From: Arctopsyche grandis
Lineage: Eukaryota; Arthropoda; Insecta; Trichoptera; Hydropsychidae
Length of the DNA stretch: 64,000 bases
Direction of reading: 5' to 3'
NCBI RefSeq assembly: GCF_051622035.1
Contig: NC_135360.1
Span: forward strand, 23,883,206-23,947,205
Part shown: in pieces, positions 1 to 49,380 of the stretch
Layout of the letters: every line of letters begins with the position of its first letter
Position numbering within the stretch: the stretch's first letter is position 1
Notes under the pieces: model-generated
What the model was told of the DNA's origin: nothing
The model's input: the letters and a program-made list of their open reading frames with translations, nothing else
Databases searched by the model: none
Made by a program: the position numbers and the translations under genes

Positions 1-660
1 CACGTGAACGAGGCGAGTGAAGAAGCGACGACGAAGAGGAGTATGGAATGCGTTTTGTTTACGGTGCGAGAAGAAGCGAGACGTGGATGTTGGGGTTTTG
101 GGGTGAAGTTGGCTGCGGCTGTGGATGTGGATGTGGACGAGTTGTATTGACGGCTTTTCCACGACGGGGCGTCAGCCGTGAGCTTTCCCAAGTCACGAGG
201 CGAGGGTTGTCACCGAGTGAGTGGTGAGCCTGGTCCTGGTCCTGGTCCTGGTCCTGGTCGGGCACAATGGCCGGGTCGGGCCGGCCAACAGCCACAGCCA
301 CAGTCACAGCCACAGTACACTGACTACCGAATTGTGCGGCATTCCGTATTCAGAAGTGAATGAAAGTGGCGAAGACTCACCTGGTCTTCGGAGTCCTCGG
401 AGTCAGAGGCAGAGGCGAAGTGCAGCGGCGGTCGGAGGGTGCGGGGTGCGGGGTGCGGGGCGAGAGGGGTGCGGAAAGCGGGGTGCGGCGGCGAGTAGCC
501 CGCCGCGCCACCTCCTAGCGGCACGCGCACGCACACACTGACGCACAGTACCGTAAGCCCCACTGCTGCCAACCCACTCCACACTGCCCGCATGTCGTGC
601 CAACCCGTACCAACCGTACCGACAACGTATCGTGTGCCTCCGCCGTGCATTTGTGTTTTC
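1..660. other. GC-rich, low-complexity, promoter-like block
   Basis: The base composition is clearly richer in G+C and CpG than the AT-rich DNA that follows. It contains short tandem runs: a TCCTGG-type repeat near 229-260, a CCACAG-type repeat near 289-318 and a GGGTGC-type repeat near 436-470. Open frames across it are translations of these repeats (runs of DQ, AV or GP) and look like no protein family. It could be a promoter or 5' UTR of a gene lying to the left, or a low-complexity island. No exon can be supported. Confidence 0.45.
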
Positions 661-1110
661 GAAATTAATTTTACATTAAATACATTTGACCATGTGCCGA
701 CGTGTATTTCATTTTATTTTTAGCATACGTTAACGTTCCGCTTTAGAAATTTATTTTTACGTTTCTACAATTATTTTATCGGGTCAATTCGTTGGAATTG
801 ATCACTCTTTCAATGATAAACAACTATTATTATTATCGATGGAAATAATATGTTTATGTAAAATAATTGTTTAATCAAAATTATGGCAAATCTTAAATTA
901 TCAAAATGTTTGTTTTGATTAAATACAATATTAAGTCGATTTATCATTTAATTAAACTTTAATTAAACATGGGAACTGGATATGGAAAATATTGTAAGTA
1001 AATACTATTGGTGTCCACGGCCCCATTAATGTCTAATTATTATTAGACTCTAATATGACTATTAATCAAAAATCCTCTGTTCTATTTTCCATATGTATTA
1101 TATATTTATA

Positions 1111-1523
1111 TCTAATATATAATTTCGAAAGAGACTTTGTTTTTAAGTAAGGTTTGGATACTAAAATCTATGACGTTATCAAAAAAAAAAAAATTCTATG
1201 ACGACGATATCGATTCTGTTTTCGATTTTGATTCCATATCCCAATTCTTTTTTCAGTTCCGGTTCCGGATTCCTTTTTCAATTCCGAATTCCGATCCTTT
1301 TTTCACTTCTGGATGCGGATGTCTAATTCAGGTCCGGTTCCCTTATAATAAGTATATAAAAAAATATTCATTGTGTGTACTCATTTCTGATTGCCTCTCG
1401 TTAAATTTTTCTTTCATATTTAAATAAATTTAATAAAAAAACAAATAAATTTTCACTATTAGATTAGCCATGTTTATGCGGTTTATATTACAAATACCGA
1501 ACGAAGCCGGGTAAAACCACTAG
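1111..1523 (+). mobile_element. Non-autonomous Helitron, family 1
   Basis: The element starts with TCTAATATATAATTTCG after an A and ends with GAAGCCGGGTAAAACCACTAG before a T. This is the A|TC...CTAG|T arrangement expected of Helitrons, which insert between A and T without target duplication. A shorter copy with the same two ends lies at 27397-27613 and a damaged one near 58239. The interior carries a TTCCGGTTCC-like low-complexity stretch and no Rep/Hel coding sequence. Confidence 0.65.
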
Positions 1524-2062
1524 TGAGTAATAGTCAAATTTTGCATAATAATATACTATATATAATTTTATAAATAAAAAGTTATTAAATAATTCAATTT
1601 AAAATAAGCATATTTCTGTAACCATCCATCAAGCAATATGTTTTTTGGAATTAATTACATAATTTTCAAAAGTATAAATCACAAAACACTACTTTTTATA
1701 TTTCTTCGACACTCCGTATTTACGAAAGCATTGTAAAAATTAATTTACGCATTATATTTAGATATTTATTTTTTATTATTGTATTTCATCCATGTGTATA
1801 TTGTTAGCCATAGTAACAGCCTTAAGTAAATCTATAACGTCATCGTGGTAAAATTGAAATTAAATATAGATTGATTGAATTCTTTGGATTTTTTAACCAA
1901 TAATAATAATAAATATTGTTAAAAACAAAATGCTAGGTCCCAAAGTTCACGTATCGAAATATATAAAAATTACATATGTCAAAAGCAAAAGTACAACCGA
2001 ATGGACGTAAAGCGTATCGTTTGGGGCAAAATGTAATGTTTATAGCCGTATGATCTCGTACG

Positions 2063-2067
2063 TCAGT
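2063..2067 (+). promoter_or_regulatory. Candidate initiator (TCAGT) of ClC-a
   Basis: A TCAGT matching the arthropod initiator lies 48 bases before the ClC-a start codon, in a short GT-rich stretch. No TATA box is seen at the right distance. The first base of the transcript is inferred only. Confidence 0.3.
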
Positions 2068-2114
2068 GTGTGTCGGTCTGTTGTGGAGGTGGGGTGAGGT
2101 GTTGTGCAGCCGCC

Positions 2115-39668
<37,554 letters not shown>

Positions 39669-39760
39669 TATTTCGTTTTCGCGAAAATTTAAATACTAAC
39701 ATCATCATCTTCATTTAATAGATTAATCTATTTTTAGAGTTAATTATAATATCATTCCGA

Positions 39761-39766
39761 AATAAA
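39761..39766 (+). terminator. ClC-a: ClC-a candidate polyadenylation signal
   Basis: AATAAA 93 bases after the stop codon. A further AATAAA-rich cluster near 40380-40400 could serve a longer 3' UTR. Confidence 0.4.
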
Positions 39767-41615
39767 ATTAATATTTTCTTATATGTGATTGCTCTGAACA
39801 AAATTGTTAAATTAAGTAATATAATTCTTTACAGTTAAAATTCCGATTACATTGTTTCTTGTTGAAATGTCTGAGTTAGATTATTTTCGTAAATTTGTAC
39901 TCGTTGACTCATCTATTTTGCACTCTACCAGTATTTGTAGTTTTAAGATCTGTTTATTGTGCTAGTGATAATAACTGTGAAATTTCTTTATACATATCTA
40001 AAGCTTATATAGCAAATTTATATTTAATTTTAAGCCGAGAATTATTACACTCCTCTTGAGAGTTTTTATTATGTATTATATTTGTAAGAATTTGTTAATT
40101 TTAAAAGTTTATTATGATAAATACATTCCTACTGATGCAAAAGCTAGGTACGTCTACTTTGATATAAGCGAGTGATAAATTATTTATTTTGTAGGTTTAA
40201 GTAAATATTACTTATATATTTTTAGTTCTTGAAATGTAGTATGTAATCATTGTAATTATTGGTAGTAGAATTCTTTTTGTTATTTTTAGCAAGTGCAAGT
40301 TAACCACAAAGCAAGCGAATGTATAAATTTATGGTATCGACACATTCAAGAAATACTTTTTTTATACTAACAATATTTTTAAATAAATTCAAATAAAATA
40401 TGCATTGTTTTATTAACGAAAAAAAAACACAAAAATCTTTTCTTTGTTTTTATTTTATAAATATTGAAATACAGAATGAGCAATGGTAGTTATTGCCATA
40501 TACAAATAACATGAATTTGATTAAGACAACTTCAATAAATAACATTTCACTAAACAAGGCTATTTATTATATAATAAATTTAATTAGTCGAATTAGACAT
40601 TTTATTTTCACTGTTCAGGTCATATGTAACCAAAAAACAGAAATATATCTTCATATTTGACTAATTGATATGTACAAACGTGTATGATATAAATTAATAA
40701 GCTTTTATTATTCTTCTATAGCTTTGTTTCTAATTTAAATTGAACTATTTTTTCATAAAACGTTACAAAAAGATTCAAAAATATTATACAATCTATCAAT
40801 TATTTTGAATTTATGTACAAAGTTATATAGAAAATTCATTTACATAACTTATTTGATTTCAATCAAATAATTACCATACTAAATTACATACGTATAATTC
40901 TTCAATATTTAGGTTTACATATTATAAAAAATAACTAGTATTAATTTACACAATTTAGTCATTTGACTTTACAAATGTAAAAACTAAAGTCCACAGCTAC
41001 ATCACTAGACTACATATTAAATTTTTATTTCAGATTTATCAGAGTTTAAAATAATGTTTATATTTGAGATATTTATTCTATTTACGCACAAAACTCTCAC
41101 ATCCATTAATAAATGAGTTCCAATTAAAGATTATATCGATTTGCATGTCTGAGGTCTATTTTTAGTTGAAACCATAGAAAGCTACATTTACACACTACAG
41201 TGAAGGGTGCGTTGTGTTCCATGTTTAAATCATATGAAAAAGTGTCAAAATTAGATTTTAAAATTAAAATATGTGACAATATATAAATGACGATTTATAT
41301 ATTTATATATATATTTATCTAAATAGAATAATACAACTATTGCAGATCTTGAGTTATTTTTGTGTAAGGTTACACATATTTGCCTAAATTTCATCATTGA
41401 AATGTTTGAATATCATTTATGATACAAACACAAATAAAATACAATAATGTCTTGAGATTCGAGAATCTGTACATTTTTCACATACGTCACGTCAATTTGT
41501 TCAACCGATTCACGCTGTGGTGAACGGTGACCCAATAAAAATTTCGAAATCATCCAACAATTGATTTCCAACAACATACCAAACGCTTAAATTGCCCACG
41601 TGCAATTTAAAAACA
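39767..41615. other. Convergent intergenic region, ClC-a / Gadd45
   Basis: AT-rich, with no open frame of note and no recognised repeat. Probably contains the 3' UTRs of both genes. Confidence 0.5.
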
Positions 41616-41621
41616 TTTATT
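41616..41621 (-). terminator. Gadd45: Gadd45 candidate polyadenylation signal
   Basis: AATAAA on the - strand (TTTATT on +), about 115 bases beyond the Gadd45 stop codon. Confidence 0.4.
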
Positions 41622-41735
41622 ACAAATCTTCCTTTACTCCTCAACTACCTCTCGTCATATTTGGACACACACCATGTCAGGTGGGTCGCTTCAATATAAA
41701 TCAGATTTACTCATAAGTCAAAAACCATAGCCGAT

Positions 41736-43641
41736 TCATTGTTCAGGAAGTCTGACGAGTGGTGTAGATACGTTATTCCAGTTATTCTCGCAGTGTTGAA
41801 CCAAAAGCTTCTCCGCCTGCGACAGATTCTCATGACCGATCTGTGATTGATCGGTGAAAGGATCTAAATACGGCAAGTGCACCAACACGCAGCTATAATC
41901 ATTCGTGGCATATCCAGAAATCAACTTGCGAAGTTTCTCTGAAGAATCCACCTATAAATAATAAAAAATACATTGTTAATACATTGAACATCTTCGAATT
42001 TTATGATTATATGATAGTGCGATTTAAGGCATAAGTTTATACTAAATAATATTCTAAAATTTTATTGACTCACTTTGACTAAGTATATGTCATTTTCTAG
42101 GCAGACAGCTTCAAGCAGAACTTTATGCATGTGAGTAGCAGAGTCTTGATGACATGATGGTGACATAAAGCAAAATAATGCTTCATCACAGGCAACTGAA
42201 AGTCGTTCGATGGCAGGTAATAAGCCTACAGTCAACCTTTTTTCGGCTTGAGCCCGACGTAGGACAGATCTGATGGTATCGCCCATACATCTATAAATAA
42301 TAAAACAAACAATAATTAATAAATTTTCAGGATTTATTTAATATTATGTATTCAAATGTTAAAATTAAATCTTTGAAATGAGTCGTTTAGGATGGGTAAT
42401 TAAGAGGGCTGGACTCCAGCGCCTTGTATTACACTTCTCCCTTCCTCAATTATGGCACTAGAGAAATTATTTCTTAATATGCTATGGATATCCACCATTG
42501 GGATGCATCTATCGTTTTATTTTTTTGATTAGTTATTTTTTATAGGAGCTAGGAGCCGCCAAACATCTATAAAATCGCCTCTTTTTTACACACATGAAAA
42601 GAGTCCAGCGTGCTTATTTAACGGTCGATTAAAAAAAAAAAACGCGCATAGTTGCACAGAAAATATATTTCTCATACCGATGATGAAATTTTTTTTTAAA
42701 TTGGTCCAGTTTTGGAGGAGAAAATAGGAGAATACGAAACCTCGATTTTGACGATTTAAAACACGTATTATCTGGTCGAAGCGCAACTGTCGCATTCACT
42801 CAATATATATATATTGATATATATTGTCGCATATATATAACTCAATATATATATCGAAGAAAGGCAACAAAATTAAGATTTCAGGTGTACAGCCCTCTTA
42901 AGATATTCATTACAAGTTAAGTTAAAACATTGATAATGCTAATTGTAAAATGTGCATAGTTGTATGTAATATATAATATTACATAAAATGGATAAGTAAA
43001 TTTTTCAGTAAATAAATTAATTGTATAACGAACTATTGAAATCCACGATAAGATAAATATTTTTTTGATAATAGATTGATTTTGGTGCTGAAATGGCGCC
43101 AATTAGTAATTACTGATCTAGTAATTATATCCCCGAGTTCACTCATTACACCTAGTATTTGGACAAAATAAAGTAGCGTGCAAAATTTTTCAGAGCGCAC
43201 AAAGGAAATATGTATGTATGTATGTATATCCAAAATTTTATACATCCGGCAGTAAATAAGCCTACTTTAAAGTTTAATAGTCATAATATACTTTTATTGC
43301 CAAACGGAAATGAAAAGCGAACAAAATCCACGCGAATGAACTTGATTATGATTATGTATGTTATTATTGACCGCGAACTAGTTCAAAAGCGAGGTTTATC
43401 GTGCCCAAAATATCGATTTAGCAAATGGTCAAGTCCCAAACGGCGAAAAGAAAACTGGCGAAAGTAGCACGGTGCCATATTATACAACTATGATTTTGGA
43501 TAACGCAATAATCTTTAAAATGTTAATACTTTAATAATCTTTGGATTTTAATATGAAAATTTTTCAAGTAACTTACGTTTTCCCCAAAGCGGAGCTGAAA
43601 GTCTCCCTCGCACCAACAACGGTCTGGTCTTCTAGGCACAT
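41736..43641 (-). CDS. Gadd45: Gadd45 stress-response protein (three exons)
   Basis: Coding exons on the - strand are 43577-43641, 42074-42290 and 41736-41951, joined by GT-AG introns in phases 2 and 0; the product is 165 residues, the usual family length. The fold is the L7Ae/Gadd45 type. Landmarks: Ile-Arg-Ser-Val-Leu-Arg-Arg-Ala-Gln near 28-36, Leu-Thr-Val-Gly-Leu near 41-45, Leu-Glu-Ala-Val-Cys-Leu-Glu-Asn-Asp-Ile-Tyr near 81-91, and a final Val-Arg-Leu-Pro-Glu-Gln. These parallel human GADD45 (ENDINILRV; VINLPER). In flies and mammals the protein links stress signals to MEKK4/JNK-p38 kinases. The start ATG at 43641 has A at -3 and is the first in-frame ATG. The gene is convergent with ClC-a; the two have no evident functional link. 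Confidence 0.88.
42404..42897. mobile_element. TTAA-flanked MITE in Gadd45 intron 1
   Basis: GAGGGCTGGACTCC at the left is the inverse of the right end ACAGCCCTC, and TTAA lies on both sides (42400-42403 and 42898-42901). TTAA duplication is the mark of the piggyBac superfamily. The 494-bp body matches 53994-54495 over nearly its whole length, including the AGAGTCCAGCGTGC and TCTGGTCGAAGCGCAACTG blocks. Confidence 0.75.
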
Positions 43642-43913
43642 CTTTGCAGGATACGTCTCCAATTTCTCACCACAGTAGATTGAACGGTACAACACTTCGT
43701 GCTCTCGATTCACTTTTGAAAAGTATAATTGACTTTGCAAAGCACCGGTGATAGCACAACAATTTTCACAAAAACACAACAAAACACTTAAACAGGAGAA
43801 AATTCGCGAATGACTTTTCCAGAGAACTACCAGGTTTTTCCGAGGAGCAGAACGAGCGACTACTTTCCGTAAACGCTGTCACACCAATGTTGCTGCGAGT
43901 GGCTGTTGGCTTG

Positions 43914-43921
43914 TATTTATA
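43914..43921 (-). promoter_or_regulatory. Gadd45: TATA box of Gadd45
   Basis: TATAAATA on the - strand, about 270 bases before the start codon, predicting a start of transcription near 43885-43890. A TATA promoter fits an inducible stress gene. Confidence 0.5.
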
Positions 43922-43929
43922 GCCTTGGA

Positions 43930-44460
43930 GTGGCACGCTTCTGGCGCAATCGTAAATGCCAAACTAGGGTCACCATACGTTACAATCGCCAGTCTGAACA
44001 TGCTGAAACTGAAAGTTGATTTGTGCAATTCAAATTTATCATATTTACTTTTTTTTATGTATATGTTCTATACCTCACGATGTGATGATGGCTTTAGAAA
44101 ACACCATTTTGATCATTTTTGTAAGTGTGATTCTAAAAGCTTAAAACCAAGTCAATTTTGTTTTTGCATAAGTGAGCAATAACTAACATAAAACATATGT
44201 ACATGTAAGATTTAGTACCTACTATATTTTTTGTCATTGCATTAGTTTGTTACTTAAAAAAGAAACACTGCTTATTTGATGGTTCTACAGGTTATCTAGA
44301 GGTCCACCTTATGGCACAAACTCTGGGTTTATAAAGACTCGAAAAAAAACTCGTACCAAAGCATTAAGATTAGGAGTAACGAGTGGTTAATTAAGATTAA
44401 GATTAGTTTATGCCGTAAGGGCCACCGGTTATCTAGCTACTTAAAAAAATATATATATAT
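43930..44460. other. Upstream region of Gadd45, nothing recognised
   Basis: No gene or repeat identified beyond the TATA box; possible upstream control sequence of Gadd45. Confidence 0.4.
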
Positions 44461-44471
44461 ACATATACAAA

Positions 44472-44870
44472 CGGTCTCCGTCACGAGCCCGAATGTGAAA
44501 TTACCGAAAACGCAAATATCGGAAGGCAAAGATCGAAAATCGAGAGATCTTAAATCGAAAGATCAAAAAAAGGGTGCATGGTAAACGGTACATACTCACG
44601 TACACACTCACTTAATTTGCGCGAGCAGGATATAACAGGAACAAGAGGAACAGGCTTTTCCTCCCGTATTAATGTGCGTGCGCAGAATATGGGAGGAAAA
44701 ACCTGTTCCTCTTGTTCCTGTTGTATCCTGTTCGCGCAAATTAAGTGAGTATGTACCGTTTACCATGCACCCTTATTTTATCTTTCGATTTAAGATCTTT
44801 CGATTTTCGATCTTTACCTTCTGATATTTGCGTTTTCGGGTGTTTCACATTCGGGCCCGTGAGGTAGACC
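44472..44870. mobile_element. Long foldback element with 10-bp TSD
   Basis: Arms of about 190 bases meet at a centre near 44670. Ends are GGTCTCCGTCACGAGCCCG and its inverse. Inside, GGGTGCATGGTAAACGGTAC and AACAGGAACAAGAGGAACAG occur in both directions. CATATACAAA flanks both sides exactly (44462-44471 and 44871-44880). A 9-10 base duplication with long inverted arms is typical of Mutator-like elements, though no transposase is here to prove it. The left arm has one extra short insertion (GTACACACTCAC). Confidence 0.7.
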
Positions 44871-45592
44871 CATATACAAAGTATCATTGATGAATAATTG
44901 TGATGGTGAGAAAATTCGAACTTAAGATTTTATTTAATTTTATATAATACCGTATTTGTAGGACTCAATTGCTGTGGGGACACGTGGTAAGGATAGCTCA
45001 TGATTTGTTTGGCACTTAAACCATGTTTATTTCTCGATATGTTGAAATAAACTGTTGTTTAGTAGCGGTTTTGCGCAGCATACTAACTTAAACATACACT
45101 CGACCGAAGCATGGCAACTAATAATTTATATTGTATGTGCTCATCTGGGCTAAATTTCACATGTATGTATTTATTCTAATGTGACCATTGTACATGTTTA
45201 GAGGTTATGTGACAAAACCAGGACAACTTTTTCAAGAGAATGTTATAAACGTTAATGAACGTTAGAAGATCTTGAATGCACATTTATGAAAATAAAAAAA
45301 TGATTTCAATATTTATAAACAGGCCCATCCCAAGGAGGCTATCAGGATAGATCCAGTACCCAAAGAACCAGTACAAATGGCCACCTTATATTTAAAACTT
45401 GTGCATTTAAATTGTTTACGTATTACTGAGTATTAATCATCGACACAAACAAAATATTTATATAATTCTTGACTTGAATGTCTAAATGAAAACCGTGAAG
45501 TAGACCAAGCTAATTACTGTGATGTTTCCCAAATAATATTTGTGAAAATAATGTATGGTTGATATTCAAATAGAATGTGATTTGGACGATTT

Positions 45593-45813
45593 AAGGTCTG
45601 TTCATACCTATGCAGCACGATCCGTATCCTGCAGGTGTCATGCAAGTGCGGATAGTATTCTTTGGTACATTATATGGACGTATGCATACTCCATTCGCGC
45701 ATGCGCATTTACGCATTAATGCGCGTCCATATAGAATGTACCAAAGAATACTATCCGCACTTGCATGACACCTGCAGGATACGGGTCGTGCTGGATAGGT
45801 ATGAACAAACCTT
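45593..45813. repeat. 221-bp palindromic element, copy 2
   Basis: Same ends and same length as 21036-21256, but the block after TTCATACCTA differs strongly from copy 1 in both arms while still pairing arm to arm. Centre CGCGCATGCGCATTTACGC. Confidence 0.7.
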
Positions 45814-45819
45814 TCAATA

Positions 45820-47520
45820 TGAAATATTTTGAAATTTGAGATATTTCATATTTTGAATATGAACTTTCTTAATAGATTCTTGCGTGATTCTTATCAGAGA
45901 GCGATAGGGAAAACGATTCAAATTATTATTAACACACGGTCACCCTATCACAAAGTCGAAGTGGCATGAACTCTGCAGAGGGAATTTCCGAGAACGGCTG
46001 GAAACCATTTTATGGTAAGCGCCATTCTGTGAATCACCAACGCATGTCTGTACTCGCAAACTGTGTCTATCTCGCTCGCACCAATATTTCCACCATAGCG
46101 CCATCCCTCTCTAGGGTTAATACATATGTGTGAAATTTAGCTCACGGTGCCTACGGATCTCTCGCTTGTTTGTGTGGATGTAATCTAAGGAAATCCCACA
46201 ATTTCCACGAAGATAACCCAACTGGGATTTTTGTTTTTGTATACGAATTTATTGTTATTGTTAATTTGCATGGACGCGTGCCGACCTGAATTAACAAATA
46301 GGCTATGTAATATATGCTTTACGGGCCTTTTGTCGAATGAGAGAATTATCATTTATTTTGTCGTTCTGCGAACTGGTACAAGTTCGTAACGAGTATCCGT
46401 TCATAATTACATACGAGTATATCTCATTTGGGAAATTCCAATTCTGTTACATAGTGATAAAAAAATTGATATTTAAACTGTATATTATGCAAAATATATT
46501 TGATCATAGTCACAAACGTATTATTATTATATGTATAACAAAAATATGTATAAAAATCTAATTTTAGATTATAATTAGATTAATTAGTTTTACAGACTTT
46601 GATTTTACAAAAAAAATATCTTCTTTGCTGCCTAGACACTAAGCAGATTATAATTACATGGATATTGTACGCTAATGTATGGTACACGCTTATCTTCAGA
46701 TAAGATTGACATTGTTCATGATCCATTGTTTAACACTTTTACATAATTTTTGATTCATTGCCAATTTTTGAAAAATATATCGAAAATCCAAGCCGGAATT
46801 GATAAAAAATATAACAAAAACAAAATTTCTTCAAAATTCGATAAATAAATTGAGATAAAATGGCGCCGTTAAGATAAAAGATGTAATGTTTTAATTTGTT
46901 TATAAAAAAAATGTGATATACATAAATATTTACTATTGAGTGATGTTCATTGGTGTTTTTCAGAAGTAAATCAGCGAAGAAATGATATATGTAATGTATA
47001 GCTACTGAGTTTATTATGAATATGTTTGTCGATCCAATGCTTTCTGAAAAATGTAAATATAATATTTGAGGAACGAAATCTGTATTCTATATAAACAGCA
47101 GTTTTCCGTGAGTTCTTTTCGATATAGCATTTCGAATAATTATATATTATAGCTAAACTTGCCTTCTTCCCGAGTAAAAAAACTTGCAATTAAATTGTGT
47201 AAATAGATCGGTTTCTATTTATACTTGGCTTTGATGTTGAAAACACTATAATATGGTTTCATACAAAATCAGCATCGCCATGTTCTTCCCATTTATGAAA
47301 TCGTTAATCTTTCATTATGGAATTATGAAAATATGTACGTATTTGTGTAAAGTAGAAGTAATTGAATGTATGTAATTAGTGCACCAGTTGCATAATATCT
47401 CAGAAAACATAATCTCAAATCCATTTTGGTTATTGATATTTACATTGATATTCAATCTGTTCATACTTTTAGCTTACATCGATGAATTATCTTAATAAAG
47501 TAATTATTGTATAGTCACGC
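45820..47520. other. AT-rich intergenic DNA
   Basis: No supported gene or element. Short open frames near 46337 and 47189 show no domain. Confidence 0.4.
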
Positions 47521-47526
47521 TTTTAA

Positions 47527-47764
47527 CACATTCAGCCCGGCGCATGATTTCATACATTAGCCCATGTGGCGGCACTGTCACGCGTATCGGCACCCAATTA
47601 CGCGTGACGGCATTAAATCACTTTATATAATGAGTTGTCCCTAAATATTTAGAATTGTATAGGAATTTTAGTGTTGGGGTGCTCTATGAAGTGGAACCGT
47701 AAAATTACAGTCTGCTATAGCACTATCCGCGTGGCCACCGGTGGTACACGCCGGGTTGAACGTG
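47527..47764. mobile_element. piggyBac-type MITE with TTAA duplication
   Basis: CACATTCAGCCCGGCG at the left and the inverse CGCCGGGTTGAACGTG at the right, each bordered by TTAA (47523-47526 and 47765-47768). 238 bp, no coding sequence. Confidence 0.75.
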
Positions 47765-47769
47765 TTAAT

Positions 47770-48916
47770 GAAGATGTTACCTTAACTTTCTTTCCTAAAC
47801 GTGACCTTGGTATTTACATATATATGTACATAGATGGAATTTCCATCCAAAAGTCAACAACACAAAACAAATTGTCATTGTACTTGACAGTGCTAAACAA
47901 TATTTCGATGTTTGTGTACAAGATTCTGAGCCACTTGCTGCCATCCAATAGAGCTCTAGTTATGCAAACGTACTTAAAATCTTGTGATGTTGAACTTTGA
48001 ACGTTTCAAATTCAATAAACAGTTCCATGCAAATGCTTCAATGACGCAAAGCCATAAAATGGAATACATACATATGTACCAATGCGCACTGCAAGCACTA
48101 CAATCAATTAAACACGTATTGCAAACACTACTGTATACTGACGGATTTTTTTTCTATGTAGAATACAAGAATCATGTAAACATGAACTTCGACCTGGACG
48201 TCGGTTCCGATACAAGTTCATGGAAACATTTGAACTCCTGAACATTTTGGAAGGTCGATCGACCACACGACACACTTTTGGATTCTTGCATCCGCCCAAA
48301 TGATGAAATATTGATATGATATTTACACGTAGACCTTATCAGTTGAGTGTCCGGTTCAACCATGGGATCGCTGGGTAAACAATCCTAATAATGATAATTG
48401 GTCTGTGACCGATTTCGATCAGATAATGGCGCCAGTGATATCGTCAAATCATAATATATACAGCAATTTTTATTCGGGCTTTTCGTAAATCTGACTATTA
48501 TGAATATACTCAAATCAAAAGATAAGAGTTTGGTTTTTCATTGACGATTCTGAGTACTGTAGTTACATATGTACATATGTAGTTCATGTATGGGTTAGAT
48601 AGACAAGTTTATATGAACCCACATATGTATGTACATATAAGACACAGGGAATCCGGAAGCTTAACATGTGAAGGGCTAAACCTTTTCGGACTGGTCGACA
48701 TTTGTCGTTTCTGTGTAGCTCTGCCTTGATCCTTATTAATGAAGTCTTTATGTTTTAAATATTCATTTCATATGTTGGTTAAGCGATTGTACACTAATTG
48801 AGAGGTCATCAAAATCGAAATATATTTTTAATTTTTGCGATGATTATGAGCAGGTTTATTGCCGCTGACGAGATCTGGATCATTATAAAATCTAGATCGA
48901 TCGTTTATATTGACAA
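47770..48916. other. Intergenic DNA, nothing recognised
   Basis: Contains TACATATGTA microsatellites (48565-48640). No gene can be supported. Confidence 0.4.
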
Positions 48917-49377
48917 CTAGCTGAACCCGGCGTGCGTTGTAATGCCACAATAATGCATGCAATTCCCGTTTCCGTTCCTATTTCCGTTCCCGTTCCCGTT
49001 TCCGTTTCTAGATGTGAATGTTTCAGTTTCAAATTAATACTTAATAATTAAATTAAATTACAGTAATGAGAATTCGTCGGAAAAACGCAGGCGGCGAATA
49101 CATTTGAAATTATTCAATTTTTTTGTTTATTTTACCCTAACAACGCAGGTGGCGACGCGAAAATATTTGAAATTATTGCGTTGAAATGACACTCATTCCT
49201 GTTTTCTCGTTCCCGTTCCCGTTTTTGGGCGATTTCTTTTACAGAAACCATCGCGGGCATTCACACAATAACTCCTGTAAGTTTCATCGCAATCGGTTGA
49301 ATGGTATAGGAACGCATATGTGACAGACAGACAAACATTGATTTTTATGTACATATGTACATATGTACATATATGGA
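48917..49377 (-). mobile_element. Non-autonomous Helitron, family 2 (- strand)
   Basis: On the - strand it ends CCGGGTTCAGCTAG before a T and begins TCCATATATG after an A, followed by AATGTTTGTCTGTCTGTC. Body shared with 7134-7558. Confidence 0.6.
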
Positions 49378-49380
49378 TAA

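Noticed and set aside
59-650. Open frames on both strands rich in Asp-Gln, Gly-Pro and Ala-Val
   Set aside because: They reflect hexamer repeats read in all frames; no family features.
47671-48000. 109-codon open frame
   Set aside because: Begins inside the TTAA MITE and runs into unrelated intergenic DNA.
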